From Thuidium tamariscinum (lineage: Eukaryota > Streptophyta > Bryopsida > Hypnales > Thuidiaceae), in the NCBI GenBank assembly GCA_947034885.2, contig OX344752.2, positions 14,322,001 to 14,386,000 on the forward strand: a stretch of DNA of 64,000 nucleotides. The letters run 5' to 3'. Within the stretch, counting starts at the first letter, position 1; each line of letters starts with the position of its first letter. A program made the translations under genes and the position numbers. Under the pieces are notes generated by a model. The model had not been told where the DNA came from and did not search any database. It saw only the letters and a list, made by a program, of their open reading frames with translations. Positions 1 through 13,279 of the stretch are shown here, one piece after another.

Positions 1-3000
1 GCTCTTTGTGGAAAGAGAAGAATAAGGTCTTCATCAAGTACGTGGAGTCGAAGCCCGAGCTCAAGTTTTTAAAAAACTTGAAATTTTGGGTTTGTAATGG
101 CAATCATTGACGAATTGCCTAGATGAACTTTATCTATAGGTTATATCCATTAGTTCTAAAATAGCATTATGCGGTTGACTGCATAGTGCTAGACACAAAG
201 GAAAGAATCGAGGTTGTCATGCAAGTAATGCATAATATCAATAAGTAAGTTTTTAAGAGAACTTATGTTTTTGGTCTTTAAAATACAAGTTTTTTTTTGG
301 CAAGTATTTATTATTTTAGCATGAGATATGATATTATCTAAAGAATTGACTCATTTGTAAATCAACGGAGGACTCCCATGTAAAAACAAATTTGGTTCAT
401 ACTTTGTACCAAGTTCAACAGTATGGACTTCTGCCTTTGGAACGTTTCAGTGAACTCTTGAGGTCCTCGGAGAAAAAAAATGTGGTGAGCAAATCGAACG
501 AAAAAAATGGTATTTCATACCTGCAGAGGTCTTCACCTCATTCATTTTTCGGATAAGATAACACGCATTTTGCAAAATATTCTCACTTCATTGTATTGGC
601 CTTCTATGATTCAAATTATTTTTAGTTTTCTAAATGAAAAATTAGTGTGTATGTGCAACAAGAAATTTCTCAAGTTGTTGATGCTATAGTGCGGAAGTAT
701 ACGGAGACAATAGAATCGGAGAAGATGAAAGACACTGAACTTGTTCATGCCATGAGGGCTGGAGGAAAGGAGAAGACAATAAAGTTGTATGTGAAGATGA
801 TGAAGTTATTGGCGGTGGCCAATCCGGCAAATGGTCCTGAATTTTTACAAGAGGTGAGTTTAATATGGTCTAGCATTTCTAATCATTTACAGTTTTGAAT
901 TTCATATTCAATAATAATTAATTGGTTTTGTTAGTCATGTAGGTGGACAGACACTAGAGTGTCAACGAGGTTCCAAAGATAATGTTGGAGAAGCTTTAGA
1001 TGGTAGCGACTTGTAATACTTCATCCTTCTACAAAATTAAGATTCTACGATGGTGAAATTCCTCTCTTGCATCTCGTGAAGCAAGAAAATTCCCGTCTAA
1101 GCCCGTTTCCGAGAATTATCTTAACTCTTTTCTTGCGAAATGCGTTTAGTACACAGGAGTAAGTTCTTTAGTACCTTTGTTTAGTTCATTTCAATATGTA
1201 CTTTTTGAATTTACATATTGCATTCACAAGTCAATATGAAATAAAGTCTTCACTGAACCTTAATGCCATTGATTGTGTGTTTTATTGTTTAGATTGAAGA
1301 TTCAGTAGTTGAACACTTTGATTCAATCGTGAAGCAAGACAACCTCTCTGTCAACTACAATATTCCGATGCATCCACAGTACTTATCAGATTACATTGAA
1401 AGCTGGAGGCTAAAGATTTGTGATCAGGGATTTGGAACGTACTTAAAGGGGAGTAATTACTTCGAGAAGGGGGACTCCTTCACGAGTCATAAAGGTTCTA
1501 GCGTTGCAGTTCGGAGAGTTTTTTTTCTGTACGTTTTTTCAATTTAACACTAATTTATTGAAGTCACTATGAAAGTAGAAGTCAAGTTTGTGATCGAAAT
1601 GAAACCTTAATATTCTCTATTGTTTTTCAAAGTACTTCTTCTCTAAGAGAAACGATAGATTATTGCAATCAAAGAAGTGGATTTCACCCTTAATGTAGAT
1701 GGTATCAATCAAAGGTTTAGGAGTTCTTTAACAAAACTAATACTTCTTTCTTATTGGATGTTTCAATCATTGCATTGTATTTCTTTTGTGTTTCTATTTT
1801 TTCTTTCTCTATTATTTGTTTTCATGCTTTTAAAAAATTATGGCCTTGCAAAAATGGATTTCATTTAATTATTTAGCTTTTTATCTTCATCATGAAAAGT
1901 CTCTTTAATGATTGATTGTTGTTATATTGCAGTTACTTCAAGTTTGAGTTTGAAGACAAGGGGCCATTGCACAATCAGATTTACCTCCGTTTCTATCAGC
2001 ATGGCTTGACCGCACTTCTCCATCATGTATATTCACCTCGCACCAACTCCGCACCTTCACCACTGCTCATCTTAGTGGTGGAGTTTGGTATTTAGACTGT
2101 GTATTTGCATTCACTCATCCATCCGAGGTGAAGTTGAGGAAATCTTTGGAGGGCAAAGGAATTGTGGATTTAGAGGTCGATGAATTCACGGGCTTGAGTG
2201 AGAAACAAAGGAAATGAGCTATAATGAAGAGGGATGAAAATGACAGGAAGAAAGAGGCCCGAGTTCAAGTTCTTCTTGAAGCCAAGGAGAAAAGGGAGGC
2301 CGAAAAAGTCGCCAAGTTGGCGAACAAGGAGAAAGAAGAGAAAGGCAAGGCGAAGGGCAAAAAGAAGGAGGAAGCGGGAGGCCAAATTGTAGCATCTTCA
2401 ACTGTGGATTAAGGTTCACAAATGCAGAGCGGATCTCAAAGTGGAGTAAAGAAGAAGGCAATCCTCTTTCAACTCATTAAAAATGTCATTTTGCATGTCA
2501 CACAAGCGATGGTCCTCACTGAAGATGATTTGGCTAAAACTAAAGATTTAATCCTCAACGTTTCAATTGAAGACTTTGTAGAGGATATGGATGCCAAGAA
2601 CCCGACTTGATTCAATGAAGTCTTACAATTCTTAAAGAAGGTAGTGGGATTTCATTTTGAAATGGAAGTTATTATTTTATTTGTAAATGGCATGAATATT
2701 TTTTTTATTTCTAGCAATCACGTTTTAATGCACTAAATGTTTGCAGTTATTGGCTGAAAAAACTCGCATGTTCTATGGTCTATCCAATGCTAGGCCTAGA
2801 GTGGTTGTTATTTTTCTGGATTGCTTAGACAACTTGCCCGTACTAAGGTTATCTTCTTCATTAGATGATATTCCAGACTGGAACGCTGACGTAGAAGATG
2901 AGACTCTCCAAGCGATCTTTTGTTTTGCTTGCCCGCATCTACAGGATCGTGGCTGCATGATATTGTTTCATTCTTAGAGCACTGCAGCAAAATTGAACAT

Positions 3001-4108
3001 TGCAAGCTTGTGTGAAACGTACGAGATGGTTGTGAAGAAGGAGTGGATGGAGATGATCCGAATGCACCTTACCTCAGCTATTGACAAAAAGAAGACGGTA
3101 AATTTTAACCATTTTCTTGAAGTTTTCAAATACAATTTGTAATGCAAATTTTTTTATATATTCTAATCTAAATTTGCTTTGGATGGTGCAGACACAGAAG
3201 TTTGATGTGACTCTTCTTGTGAAAGACTTGGGAGATAAAGGGAAATCCAATTTTTCTTTCAAGTGCACTATCACAACCAAGAAGGCCGGTGTCGACAGTG
3301 AAAATGACGACATGTTGATGAATTATACTCATCCGGATGACATGACAATAAATGGAGAGAAGCCATGGCGAGGAGGGCACGAAAAAGACCCAAGATTTTA
3401 CACCCTTCTCCTTGAATCAACCAACGTTGAAGGAGACTTGATTTTAGATTGTAGCGCATCCACAGGTGAATGTTTACTCCACTCATTCTACATTTTAATT
3501 GTAGTTTGCACTTTTAATAATTTAACTAATAAGTTTTAATTTCTTGCCTTTAGGTGTATGCATTACAACTTGTCGCGGCAATGGCCGCCACATTGTTACT
3601 TTGAAGGGGCACGAGGATATTTATAATGCCATTCTAAAGTCGATGAAGAAGTCAGCAGCAACCGTGGTGCTCACGCCAATTTAGGCACTGGTAGTTCAAG
3701 TTTCACAAGACCCAGATGACTAACCTGTGGTGCCTCGCAAATTTGCTCGCAAGGGAAAATTTAGTAAGTAAGTTGGCACTTTTTCTATTTCCTTTTTGCA
3801 TTGTGATTTTTACATTCAAAAAGTCTAAAAACTATATTTTTTTGGGAGGGAGCAGGGGTCGAAGATTGATGCTTGTAGATTCAATCTTCAAAAAGATCAT
3901 CAGTTCACAGAAGAGATCTGACCTTCCAGTCTATGTTGAGTAAATAGCAGGTGCTTTTGCAGATTTTGGTAGCTCTAGGCCAAAACGCCGTAAAGACAAT
4001 TATGCTTTAAATGTCTTGCAGTTTTTTGATGTGTTTGCATCTGAGGATAGAGAGACGTTAGAGTCTTCTATTGGATCTGATTCTGCAACTAAGTCCACCG
4101 CCACTTAG
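1..4108 (+). pseudogene. Broken DNA methyltransferase-like (N4/N6, beta-class order) gene, 5' end outside window
   Basis: Coding-like exons run in order: 3-65, about 388-500, about 640-853, 943-1157, 1293-1529, 1933-2640, 2747-3099, 3192-3465, 3554-3770 and 3855-4108, with plausible GT-AG introns. The middle carries a Lys/Glu-rich coiled coil (2225-2400). The C-terminal part looks like a SAM-dependent DNA amino-methyltransferase. At the DPPY position it reads VVVIFLDCLDNLPVL (about 2795-2845); a glycine/FHS strand follows (GCMILFHS); then, after about 150 residues, GDLILDCSASTG (3433-3465) stands where motif I DPFxGSGTT is expected, followed by CRGNGRHIVTLKGHEDIYNAIL. Motif IV before motif I is the beta-class order (CcrM, HinfI type). 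In-frame stops near 2215, 2410, 2608, 2975, 3682, 3718 and 3942 show it is dead as written. The DPPY and FxGxG motifs are degenerate. Identification rests on motif pattern only. The N-terminal part is not recognised. Confidence 0.55.
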
Positions 4109-4452
4109 ACTCATGAGATCGACGAATCTCTTGGGTCAAATTATTGTGTGCTGGTTTTTATTTTTATTGGATTTGTGTGTTTTATGCTACATCATGGGTG
4201 TATTTAAATTCTCTTCACATTTCTTGAATACTTTTCTTTTATAGATATTGAAAATATTTTTTTCGTGCCAAAAAATAATGATAACAAAAACATTTGGTAC
4301 CCCATTGTTTGTAGATAAGACCTTACATTCTCCTGATAATACAACGTACTAAATCTACAATCATAGGTCCTTTATTAAAAATATTTGAATTTTTTTTCCC
4401 GCTCACAAGCTCACGCTCACAGGCTCACCAAATAAAAACCCTGCACCTCCAC
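4109..4452. other. Short spacer between two relic genes
   Basis: AT-rich sequence between the convergent ends of the methyltransferase-like and MULE relics. Nothing recognisable apart from a small direct repeat of GCTCACA near 4400-4425. Confidence 0.5.
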
Positions 4453-7030
4453 CTAGATCCTCTTCAAAACTTTCAATTGGTCCTTCAACCGAACCTCCAC
4501 GTGGACCTCACTAGGATCCTCACATGCATCTTCATCAAAATTTTCCAAGTCATGGATAAATCCACAAGGTTCATATATGCTTGGTAGCAAATCAAATAAA
4601 TATTGATATTCATCATCAACAATTTGTTTTACAATCAACATGTGTTTACATATTGGACCATAGTCATTACACTCGCACCATTCACGAGATAAACTAACTA
4701 TATACCATTTGTTTGATACGGTTTGATTTCAAAATGCAAACTCCAAATGACATGAATCAATTACTTCCAAATTTGTTGATTGGTCTTCTTTATACCTTTA
4801 GACCAATTTTTTGGCCTTTTGCAATCTCGTTGTTCTACTCTTGTCTCCTTCTCTAATGGAGTACTTTCATAATTCATTCAACCAATGAGCATTATTGTAA
4901 TGCTCATCTAATGTCAATCCTCCAAATTGTTGTTCAATATCCACATTACCTATTATTGCAAAAATCAATTTATCAAGTTTTTGATTGACTTTTCCATCTA
5001 ATAAGGTGTATTTCACATATTGCCACATATGTTCTACAAGGTTCATTGTGTTGGCATGTCTATGTTTAAACATCCTAGCCCATCTAGGCCACATAGATTT
5101 TTAAGGACTCCTATTTCCTGCCCAACCTTATTCAATATACTTTAACACGCTTGCACTGTCAGCATATTGGATTTTCATCCTTCTATATGCTACATTGAAG
5201 TTGTCTTTGGTAGTTTCCTTCAACATAGAGCACATTCCTTTATATAGCTCGTTGCGAAGAGCCTTGGATACTTTAAACAATAAATGGTCTACCTATGCTT
5301 TTTTGGCATGGAACCAACATAGAAACAATCTACACTTTGTTTGAATTCCTCCAATTGTTTGGTTTTCCTAGCACCAAACGTCTTCATTTATTGCCCTCAT
5401 TATAGCGTTCCTCGAAGTTTTGTTTTTGTCAATTACTATTGCATTTGGTCAGATTGGAGCCATGTTTTGAAATACAACTTTTATGGTAAGCCACAATGCC
5501 CTTCTCAGTTCCCACTTGGCCACGTTTATTATCATCACTACAAAGCATAATGAAAATAGGCATACCCAAACCACTTGAATTGGGGCACATGCCAGCAAAT
5601 AATGGCATTCCCCATTGATTGGTTTTAAATGTGGAATCAATCACCCATGTTGAATTAGGAGTTATAATATTGGCATACTTCAACATTTCCTCAGTTTGCA
5701 TTACTAATACAAACGGTCGCTTGTTAGGATCTGCATTTAAAGGATCATATGGTTGATAAAAAATCACCCTTTTCTTTTCAATTCATTTGGGAACTTCTTG
5801 TTGTACTACTTCATAGTCATCTTCATCACATCTTTCATGCATTTGAAGTCGATAGGAGAAGGCTAATGCTTCTTTTGGATTAAAAAAGAAACGAAATGTT
5901 TTTTGTTCATGCAAAGGAGCATTTCTGCGCAAGATGTCTTTACACCTTTTTAAATACGCTAGTACTAATTGGATGTTATTTAAGCTTTGTAACATCTCAG
6001 CACAATTATTTATTGCACTTTGATGAAAAGGTAAAAAATAACAATCTATTCTCGATCCTGGTTCATGTCTAGTGTGTGATTCATTCACATGAATCTCAAT
6101 ATCCCATCCCTCTTCATTTAGATATATAACTTTCAGATGAAATTTGCACCCCACATATTTAGCAGTCAAGTATTGCTTTACCCTACCATTCAACCCTCTA
6201 TTGCCATTTGGTTTTCCTTGGAATTTTGTTCCCCGATGACATACATATATGAGGACTTTGAATGCGAAAGGCTTCACACGAGAGTATTTTTGAATTAGTT
6301 TTAAGCGCATTGAGTATTGGGCTTTTAAGTTATTTAAAAAGCCCTCCACCTTTTCCAAAGGCATTGTGTACTTTGCATTGTACTATTGCAATAGATGAAC
6401 CGTTCTTTCATGCACTTGATGCCCATAGTGACAACCCGAATATGAACTAATGACTTTTTCAATAAAAGGTTTTGGAATGCTACTCAATTGGATACCCACT
6501 ATCTACCTTTACTCTCCAATTTTTGCAACGATTTCTTTGTATGTTTCATGGCTTTCACCTCCATGGTATACTTTTAGTACAATTGAAGGCCATTCATCAA
6601 CATATGGGATGAAAAGATGAAAATGATTTTGATTGAATAAGTGATCTTCTTCATTTGGCCCAGGTCGTACTCCAAATTGTCTTCCGTATTTTTCCCACTT
6701 TTTCAAAATTCCCTTGTGCCATACTTCCAATGAAGCTCCATCTTGACTGAAGAAATTAGGGTCCAAAGTACTAATAGCTATTACTGAAAGCACTATTTTT
6801 TCATTGCACCAATCAACAAAATAATTCCCCAATCCCCATGTAAAGGAATAGTATGTTGTATGCAAAAATAAAGAAGGATCCAAGTTCACTTCTTGAACTC
6901 CACCAACATCCTCTTGACCATCATCTTTTTCGTCACTATTCGAAAGTGGTGGTAAATTAAAGTCATTTTCATCATTGAAAAGGAAATCATTGCGGTTAAG
7001 AACCTCAAAAATGTCTCCTACATCAGCCAT
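4453..7030 (-). pseudogene. MULE-type transposase pseudogene with SWIM zinc finger
   Basis: Read on the minus strand from an ATG at 7030. The N-terminal part (7030-6509) is acidic and unassigned. The next block (6364-5783) has the Cys/His-containing DNA-binding look of a FAR1/MULE N-terminus. The catalytic region follows: WVIDSTFKTN (about 5650), the first Asp motif of MULE transposases, then AIVIDKNKTSRNAI (about 5430) with the second Asp, then RLFLCWFHAKKA (about 5330), the usual C-x2-H segment, and WARMFKHRHANTMN (about 5070). A SWIM zinc finger CECNDYGPICKH lies at about 4640-4680. The frame shifts near 5540 and stops occur at about 6377, 5779, 5390, 5315, 5145 and 4846, so no transposase can be made. 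I did not find matching terminal inverted repeats or a target duplication, so element borders are unknown. Confidence 0.8.
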
Positions 7031-7294
7031 CGTCCTCCACTTTTATTTTTAGTCCACTTCCCCTACAACCATCATTTTGGTTTCTACAAACAATTAGCTT
7101 ATATACCTGCACAAGCAACACACAATTATATTAATATCAAACAAACAACTCCAAAATTTCATGAAAACCCAAGTTCACTACATTAAATTGCCCATCATCA
7201 TGATTCCATCACATTTCATTCATATACAAATGATAGCAAAATCTTTGTTTCAACGATCCTTCATCCTTGTGGTGCTTTAAATCACATATTCAAT

Positions 7295-7460
7295 TTTTTT
7301 GCAAAGGAGGCAATTTCTACCACCTCTTTGGTCTAATGGTATCCTAAAGCATATTTTAAATTTATTGCAAAGAGGTGGCAGAGACCGCCATTCCTTTGCC
7401 CCAATGGTGGTCTAACCAAAATGGCAAAATTTTTGCAAAGAGGTGGTAGAGACCCTAAGC
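7295..7460. repeat. Three copies of a GCAAAGAGGTGG motif
   Basis: GCAAAGGAGG at 7301, and GCAAAGAGGTGG followed by (C/T)AGAGACC at about 7363 and 7435, spaced 60-70 bp apart. This is upstream of the MULE relic. No function assigned. Confidence 0.5.
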
Positions 7461-7499
7461 CTTAAACCTTGAACATGCTTAAATTTTTGTAGGTCATGG

Positions 7500-7800
7500 T
7501 GGCCCTACCACCTTCCTATGTTCAATTTTTGGGTGGTGGTGACCATTCCCACCCCCTTCTCCACATTCAATTTTGGGCGGTGGTGACGGTCACCACCACC
7601 ACCATGTTAATTTTCATTTTGTGTCCCCGCTCCTTTCCCATGTTCAAGTTTTGGTAGTAGTGACCGTCACTATCACCACCATGCTAATTTTCAATTTGTC
7701 CCCCATTTTCACCACCACCATGCTAATTTCCAGTTTGTCCCCCACTTTCGCCACCACCAAGTACTATAAGGGGAGGCACCACCACTCCCCTCATAGTACT
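7500..7800. repeat. CCACCACCATG-rich tandem array ending in a hairpin
   Basis: A unit of about 45 bp (CCACCACCATGCTAATTT then CAGTTTGTCCCCCA) repeats imperfectly about four times between 7590 and 7760. The open frames across it are by-products of the repeat. A 16-bp-arm hairpin follows, AGTACTATAAGGGGAG at 7760 against its complement ending at 7800. Confidence 0.65.
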
Positions 7801-10160
7801 CTCTGTGGAATTTGGCAGGCCCCCCCATTTGTTGCATAAACCAAGGTTAGATGAAGCTTTTTTTTGGAAGACCACCCACCCATGGAGGAGCATAGGGAGT
7901 GAACATTGGGAGTGGCATCGACTTGCCAACTCGAAGCCCGACCTGCTGGGCGCCAGCCAACGAACTCGTCCTTCCCTCCATCTAGTCCGTCAATGGCGTG
8001 GAGGGCGTAGATGGAAGGAGCCCTCCCTCAAACTCGAGGCTGGCTGGAGATGAGGGGTGCACACTGCACAGGCTTGATTTTGTGGCATTTGGACTGATAA
8101 CAAGAAAATTATTGATTTTCAAAGTTTTATGGATAAAAAAATAAAAAAATAATTTTTATTTTTATTTCGATTGTGGCAACGGCACAAGGCACACTAGTAT
8201 GGATGAAATTGTTTTGTATGCAATGTAATAGATGATGGGAGTTGGTAGATAGTAATCAAAAATCTTAAGTGAACACAATCTTATTAAGATTGTTTTCTAT
8301 GAATATCCCACTTTTAACCAATGAAAATAACTTATTGGATGGAGTATATATTAAGTCCTTCTATTTTAGCTCATGATAAAAAAATATTTTGAGAGATTGG
8401 ATGGTATAGGCCTAACTCTAACACAATTGGCTAAATTTCATGAGCAAAAAAAGTGTAAGATGAAGAAAAGGCTTTATTCTAGGTTTTTATAATGACAACA
8501 TCTACATGAAATGAAGTTTGAATGAAACCTCATTAAAAAATAAATTAGCTTTTGGAGGCAAAATATTTGGTTGTGTACTTATTTGTTTTGTTATACATGG
8601 TTGGATGTCATAATTATCATAAGTTAGAGTGATAAACCTCACTTTAATATTTTACTTGGATGATACTTCCAATAATGGTACAAATTGTCGTTTTCCAAAT
8701 AAAACTAGATGATTAAGCTTAGACTAACTACATTAGTAGGAATTAAAGGACAAACGTCATTTACCCAATTAGGTTTAAAGGATTCAATCTTCATTTGTTA
8801 TTCCTTTGAAGTAGTTTAAAGACCTTGTGGGTATTGTTTAAAAACAAATGAATGGATTATGGATGCTAAAGACAAAGGCTCCTTCAAGAATCTCTTCCAA
8901 ATTGTAGTTTTTAAAAATTAATATTTAAATTTTTGGAAATAATTATTTGAAGAATCTAGCCATTTAGTCTACCCTCCAATTTTCAAAGAATTTTATACTA
9001 CAAATTTTAAGATATCTTCAATCAAAATTTAATTTCTTTAAAAATATAAGTGATTTTTTCCTTAACCAACAGACCTCGAAGGCCATTTCCTAAAATTTTC
9101 ACAAAAGAAAAGTTTGTCAATTTTGACCAAATGCAATTATAAATAGTCAAAAATATGAATGCCAATATTCACAAGGATTGGAGCAAAAGAAGATTGTTTT
9201 TAGGGTTTTGCAATTAATAAAGATACTTTGAAAAAATAATGATTTAACTTCATTGTGTATATTCACCACATGTTCCAAGCAATCAACACATAGCCTATAT
9301 GCATGTACACTTGTGGAAATTTTTTCTCAAGATGGCCTTTGATTGGCTAGGTTTCCCTACCGAGAAGATTTATAGTGAGCATTTTTGTAATGTTTGACTT
9401 AAAAAATCACCTAATAAAGACTGAACTTCACCAAAATAAAATGTTTTTTTGGCTATAGAGAGATAGCTTAACAAACAACATGAGGAAAAATATGAAAATT
9501 TAAAAAAGGCATTCTAAGGGAATTTGAGTAGATCCTAAAGTAAAGACTTCCATATTTGACCAAAAATTGAACACCAAATTACAAATAGAAAATAAATAAA
9601 TGAAACATTTTTTTATTTGTAGTTTTCTATGCACTATTGAATTTAGTTTTACAAAGGGAAGAGGCCTTGAAGAGGCCCTATTTTTCTCCTAATGTGGAGG
9701 TGATGGGACTCTCATTGATTGAAAAAGATATTGTTTAGAATTAAACAACAAAATGATAAATTGTATGGGTGAAATATTTACACAAAAATCTTCTTTGTGA
9801 AGGAATTAGTTGTAAACTTGCATTGTATACAAACCATATAGTAGCCTTCTATACACTTGATGAGAGCACAATGCATTATGATGTTGTTTGCTTAAGAATT
9901 TAGGCACTTTTTAGGAAAAACCACCAATCCAAACAATCCCATACTATTTGCACTTTTGTGTCTATAAAAACCTTAGTTTTTGCATCTACAAAGCCAAATT
10001 ACATTTAAACAATCTAGACATGAATACAACCTCTTTCAAAATTCACCTACTACAACACTATTAAATCAACATACCATTTGGCACATTATATTCACATTAT
10101 TTAACAATAGATTTGTCATTGAATCTATAAAAATAAGATGCTCCAAATAAGCAACCCTTA
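7801..10160. other. Gene-free AT-rich stretch
   Basis: A GC-richer patch (7801-8060) has open frames on both strands with no recognisable domain. The rest is AT-rich with frequent stops in all frames. I see no gene, RNA or ordered repeat here. Confidence 0.5.
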
Positions 10161-10830
10161 TTAACCTCTAAAATTCCATTACTCTATTTTCACCCAATAA
10201 AAAAACCCTTGAATTGTCATTTTTAGTATAAAAACAAAATTTTGGAAAAAAAAATTAAAAACCCATGTATCTATAAAAATTTGTAGCATACTTGAAAATG
10301 TGTGGAAATTTTCTTAGAAATTTTCACCATGTAGATTGTAAGATCATATCAATGTTTTAAAATCCTTTCTTGGTGGTGCAAAAAAGAAGGTTGCTATTAT
10401 GTGAGCACAAGATATGAACTTGTGAGCTTAGAAGACTAAACACCTATGTTATATGTCTCTATAATCTATAATATAGAAACCTTCTATGATTATAGTGTAA
10501 CTATATAATGAATACTTATATTATAGGTGATTATGTTATAAGTACCTTCATTCATTTGGTTGAAAGATATATACTTGTATATGTATTTAAGGCTCATATA
10601 CTTACATTTTCATGCTCATACACTAGAAGTGTTGTACCAAAAAATCAAATAGCTACACTTCACAAGGTTACATTTGCATGAAAAAAGTCCAAAATGGTAC
10701 CTAATGCTTCTTTGAATTCATTCTTTAAAGAAAGTTGACCACATGCTTGAAAATTTTAAGATCATCTAGAATTGTACAACATGTAGGAGGAAAATAATAA
10801 GTAGAAAAAAGTACATAACATTCGGCAGCA
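10161..10830. repeat. Dispersed repeat R1, copy a (interrupted)
   Basis: Begins TTAACCTCTAAAA. It carries the landmarks shared with copies at 13280 and 46967: a TTTTCACC block, CCATGTAGATTGTAAGAT, GCTACACTTCACAAGG, and GAATTGTACAACATGTAGGA near the end. About 200 bp of unrelated sequence (about 10410-10620) interrupts it relative to the other copies. No coding capacity. Confidence 0.6.
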
Positions 10831-10969
10831 ATATTAACTTTTGCCTCTTGTCTGATGGAATGATGTGGAATATTCTACATTTTTCCATCTATGGGATGAA
10901 ATGGCATAAAATATTCCACACCAAAATCAATAACTACAAATATGTGTTCCATACATGTTGAAATGATTA

Positions 10970-11175
10970 GATTATAATTTTCACTTAGCTAGCCACATGC
11001 TAGGGTTACAAGCATGTCAAAATTGTTAAATGGTATTTAATTTTCACCTAGCTAGCTAGGTGCTAAGATTATAAGCATGTCAAAATTGTCAAATGATACT
11101 TAATTTCACTTAATAGCTAGTTAGGTGCCAAGGTTATAAGCATGTCAAAATTGTTAAATGATACTTAAAAATATC
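10970..11175. repeat. Tandem array, three units of about 68 bp
   Basis: Each unit has a TTTCAC(C)TTAGCTAG-like start, an AGGTGC(C/T)A block and ends TATAAGCATGTCAAAATTGT, then (C/A)AATGATACTT. Copies differ by scattered substitutions. No gene overlaps. Confidence 0.7.
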
Positions 11176-12060
11176 AAAATTGATAGAAGTTGGGGACAAG
11201 AAAAATAAAAAATCTCTAGTTATACTTCAATTAATAGAAGTTGAGGACAAAAAAATAATTTTTTTTAGAAAGTGTCTTTTCTAATGAAGGTATGTAGCAC
11301 AAGTGTCACTTGTACAAAGTTTCTAAAATCAATTATGAAATCTTGAATGAATAAACTTTCATTTATATCAATCCTAAAGGCATTGGATTGACTTTCTCTC
11401 TTGATCTCATCTTACATTTTTGGAAGAAGTTTTTATAAGATTTGAATTTTATATCATGTATATTCACAATATAATAGAGTTATTCGTTAAATAGGCTAAA
11501 CTAGGGTTTAAACCCACCAGTTTTGTGAAAAAGTAGGTTTTGTACAAAAAATCATTCGCAGTCGATATATCAAGAACTGAAGTGAGTACAAAACTTTTTT
11601 TCACGTCAAAATGGCCCCTAAAAAAACTTGAACACCACTTTCAAGGTCCGACGTTGCGGGCTTTTACATAGGTGCTCAGCGAGGGAAAAAAATCCATCAC
11701 TCTGAGTTTTTTTAGCAGGTGCTCAAAGGAGGCAGGAGACGCACTTGTGGCTTCTTCCACAATGTAGGTGGTTGTCAAGGCGTGAGGGCATAGTTTTTAC
11801 ATTTGAATGGGTGCACAAGTGTTGAAGCGGGAAGGCATGCAATTGGGCTACGAGGATATACTTGCGTAGTCAACTTGGTGTGTGTTCTAAAGTTTTGCTT
11901 TTGCAATTTGCTCATAACAAAGCTCATGACTATTGTAAGCTAGCTTCCCATTTACTTGTGTCTACATTGCATTCCTAGCTCACCTACACTACTGATTGTA
12001 TTTTTCTTACAAATTTGTGGCAGGGTGACAAGTGCATTTTTTATGGTTTAGGGTCGTACA
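11176..12060. other. Gene-free stretch
   Basis: AT-rich on the left. Slightly GC-richer at 11620-11900, where no open frame exceeds noise and no family was recognised. Confidence 0.4.
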
Positions 12061-12062
12061 AT

Positions 12063-12258
12063 TTCATTGTAGGTTCAAACTCTATGACATTCTTTCACTT
12101 TAGATCGAAACTTCGTGAGTTTGGGACTGAAACCTACCAAAACCTGGATCCAAACTCTATGACATTCTTTTACTTTAGACTAAAATTTCTTATGTTTGGG
12201 ACCAAAACCTATTAAAACCTTAATTCAAACTCTATGACATTTTTTTACTTTAGACAAA
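12063..12258. repeat. Tandem array, 2.3 units of about 90 bp
   Basis: The phrase AAACTCTATGACATTCTTT recurs at about 12070, 12151 and 12229, each followed by a TTTAGAC/TTTAGATCG block. The short open frame at 12015-12215 follows the repeat and is not considered a gene. Confidence 0.65.
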
Positions 12259-13279
12259 TCAAAGTAGAAACAAATATGCACAATGAAAATTTGGTAATTG
12301 AGATTTGTAAGCGACAATAGTGACAATTTGAAACCAAATACCCTAACTTGATGTAAGGATGAACAAAATTGAGAAGACTTTGACAATCACAAGTGCGTGG
12401 TACTCGAAAGCATGGAGAAATTAATGTAGGTACACCTACGACACCACGTACTTCCAAATCTAATAGCCATTGCAACCTAATTAAGAACACCATCGTGTAC
12501 AACCAAGTTGAGAATACAAAGTGCAGTAGCCGATTAGGTAGAGTGGTTGGGTATCTTCCTTAGGTATTACAAAAAAGTTGACGTTTTTTATTGGAGTTTG
12601 AAAACTTCAGATGACTTTCCGGTTCCACTCTTTATCCTCACTTTTTTGGAAAAGTGATGCTAAAACTAGGGAGGACTTTACAAATAACTTGAATATTTAA
12701 ATTTTATTGATAAATATTGAATACTTGTTCTTTTCATATGTGAAGCATATATATGAAAATTGTATAACAGAAGAAAACTTGTAAATCATATATGAATTAT
12801 GAAGGATTATTAGAAATAGATAGAATGTGCAATATTGCAATTGCAATGTTTGCACTTAAAGAAGGTTAAATTTAATATCACCTATTTGATATTAATATAT
12901 TTTGCATCCACTAATCTAAGATACACAATGTGCGTAAAAGAGGCATACCATCCTCACCCCACCCTCCAATTAATCCACCCTTCAATTCACCCCTCAAAAT
13001 ATTTTGGCTATTAATTTAAAATAAAAAATAAATTAAAACCACCTTTAGTGTTGTTGATTTAATATTAAATACATATTGATTAGTGAATACTAAATATATA
13101 TTGAATACTAAATATTGAATATGTCATGAATATTGAATACATATTGAATACATTGATATAACCCATGTTGTTGGGTGAACAAACTGCTCATTAAAAGTAC
13201 AAGTATGCATGAGGGTTGTGTTAACAAAATAAAAAATTTGGGTGGGTGGGATATTAAATTAAGAAATTAACCTCGCTAA
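12259..13279. other. Gene-free AT-rich stretch
   Basis: Contains short runs of ATTGAATAC(T/A)AAATAT near 13070-13150 (five imperfect repeats of ATTGAATAC). No gene recognised. Confidence 0.4.

Noticed and set aside
7573..8053. Open frames of 68-88 codons in the CCACCACC array and beyond
   Set aside because: They are created by tandem repeats and GC-rich composition, overlap on both strands and have no recognisable domain.
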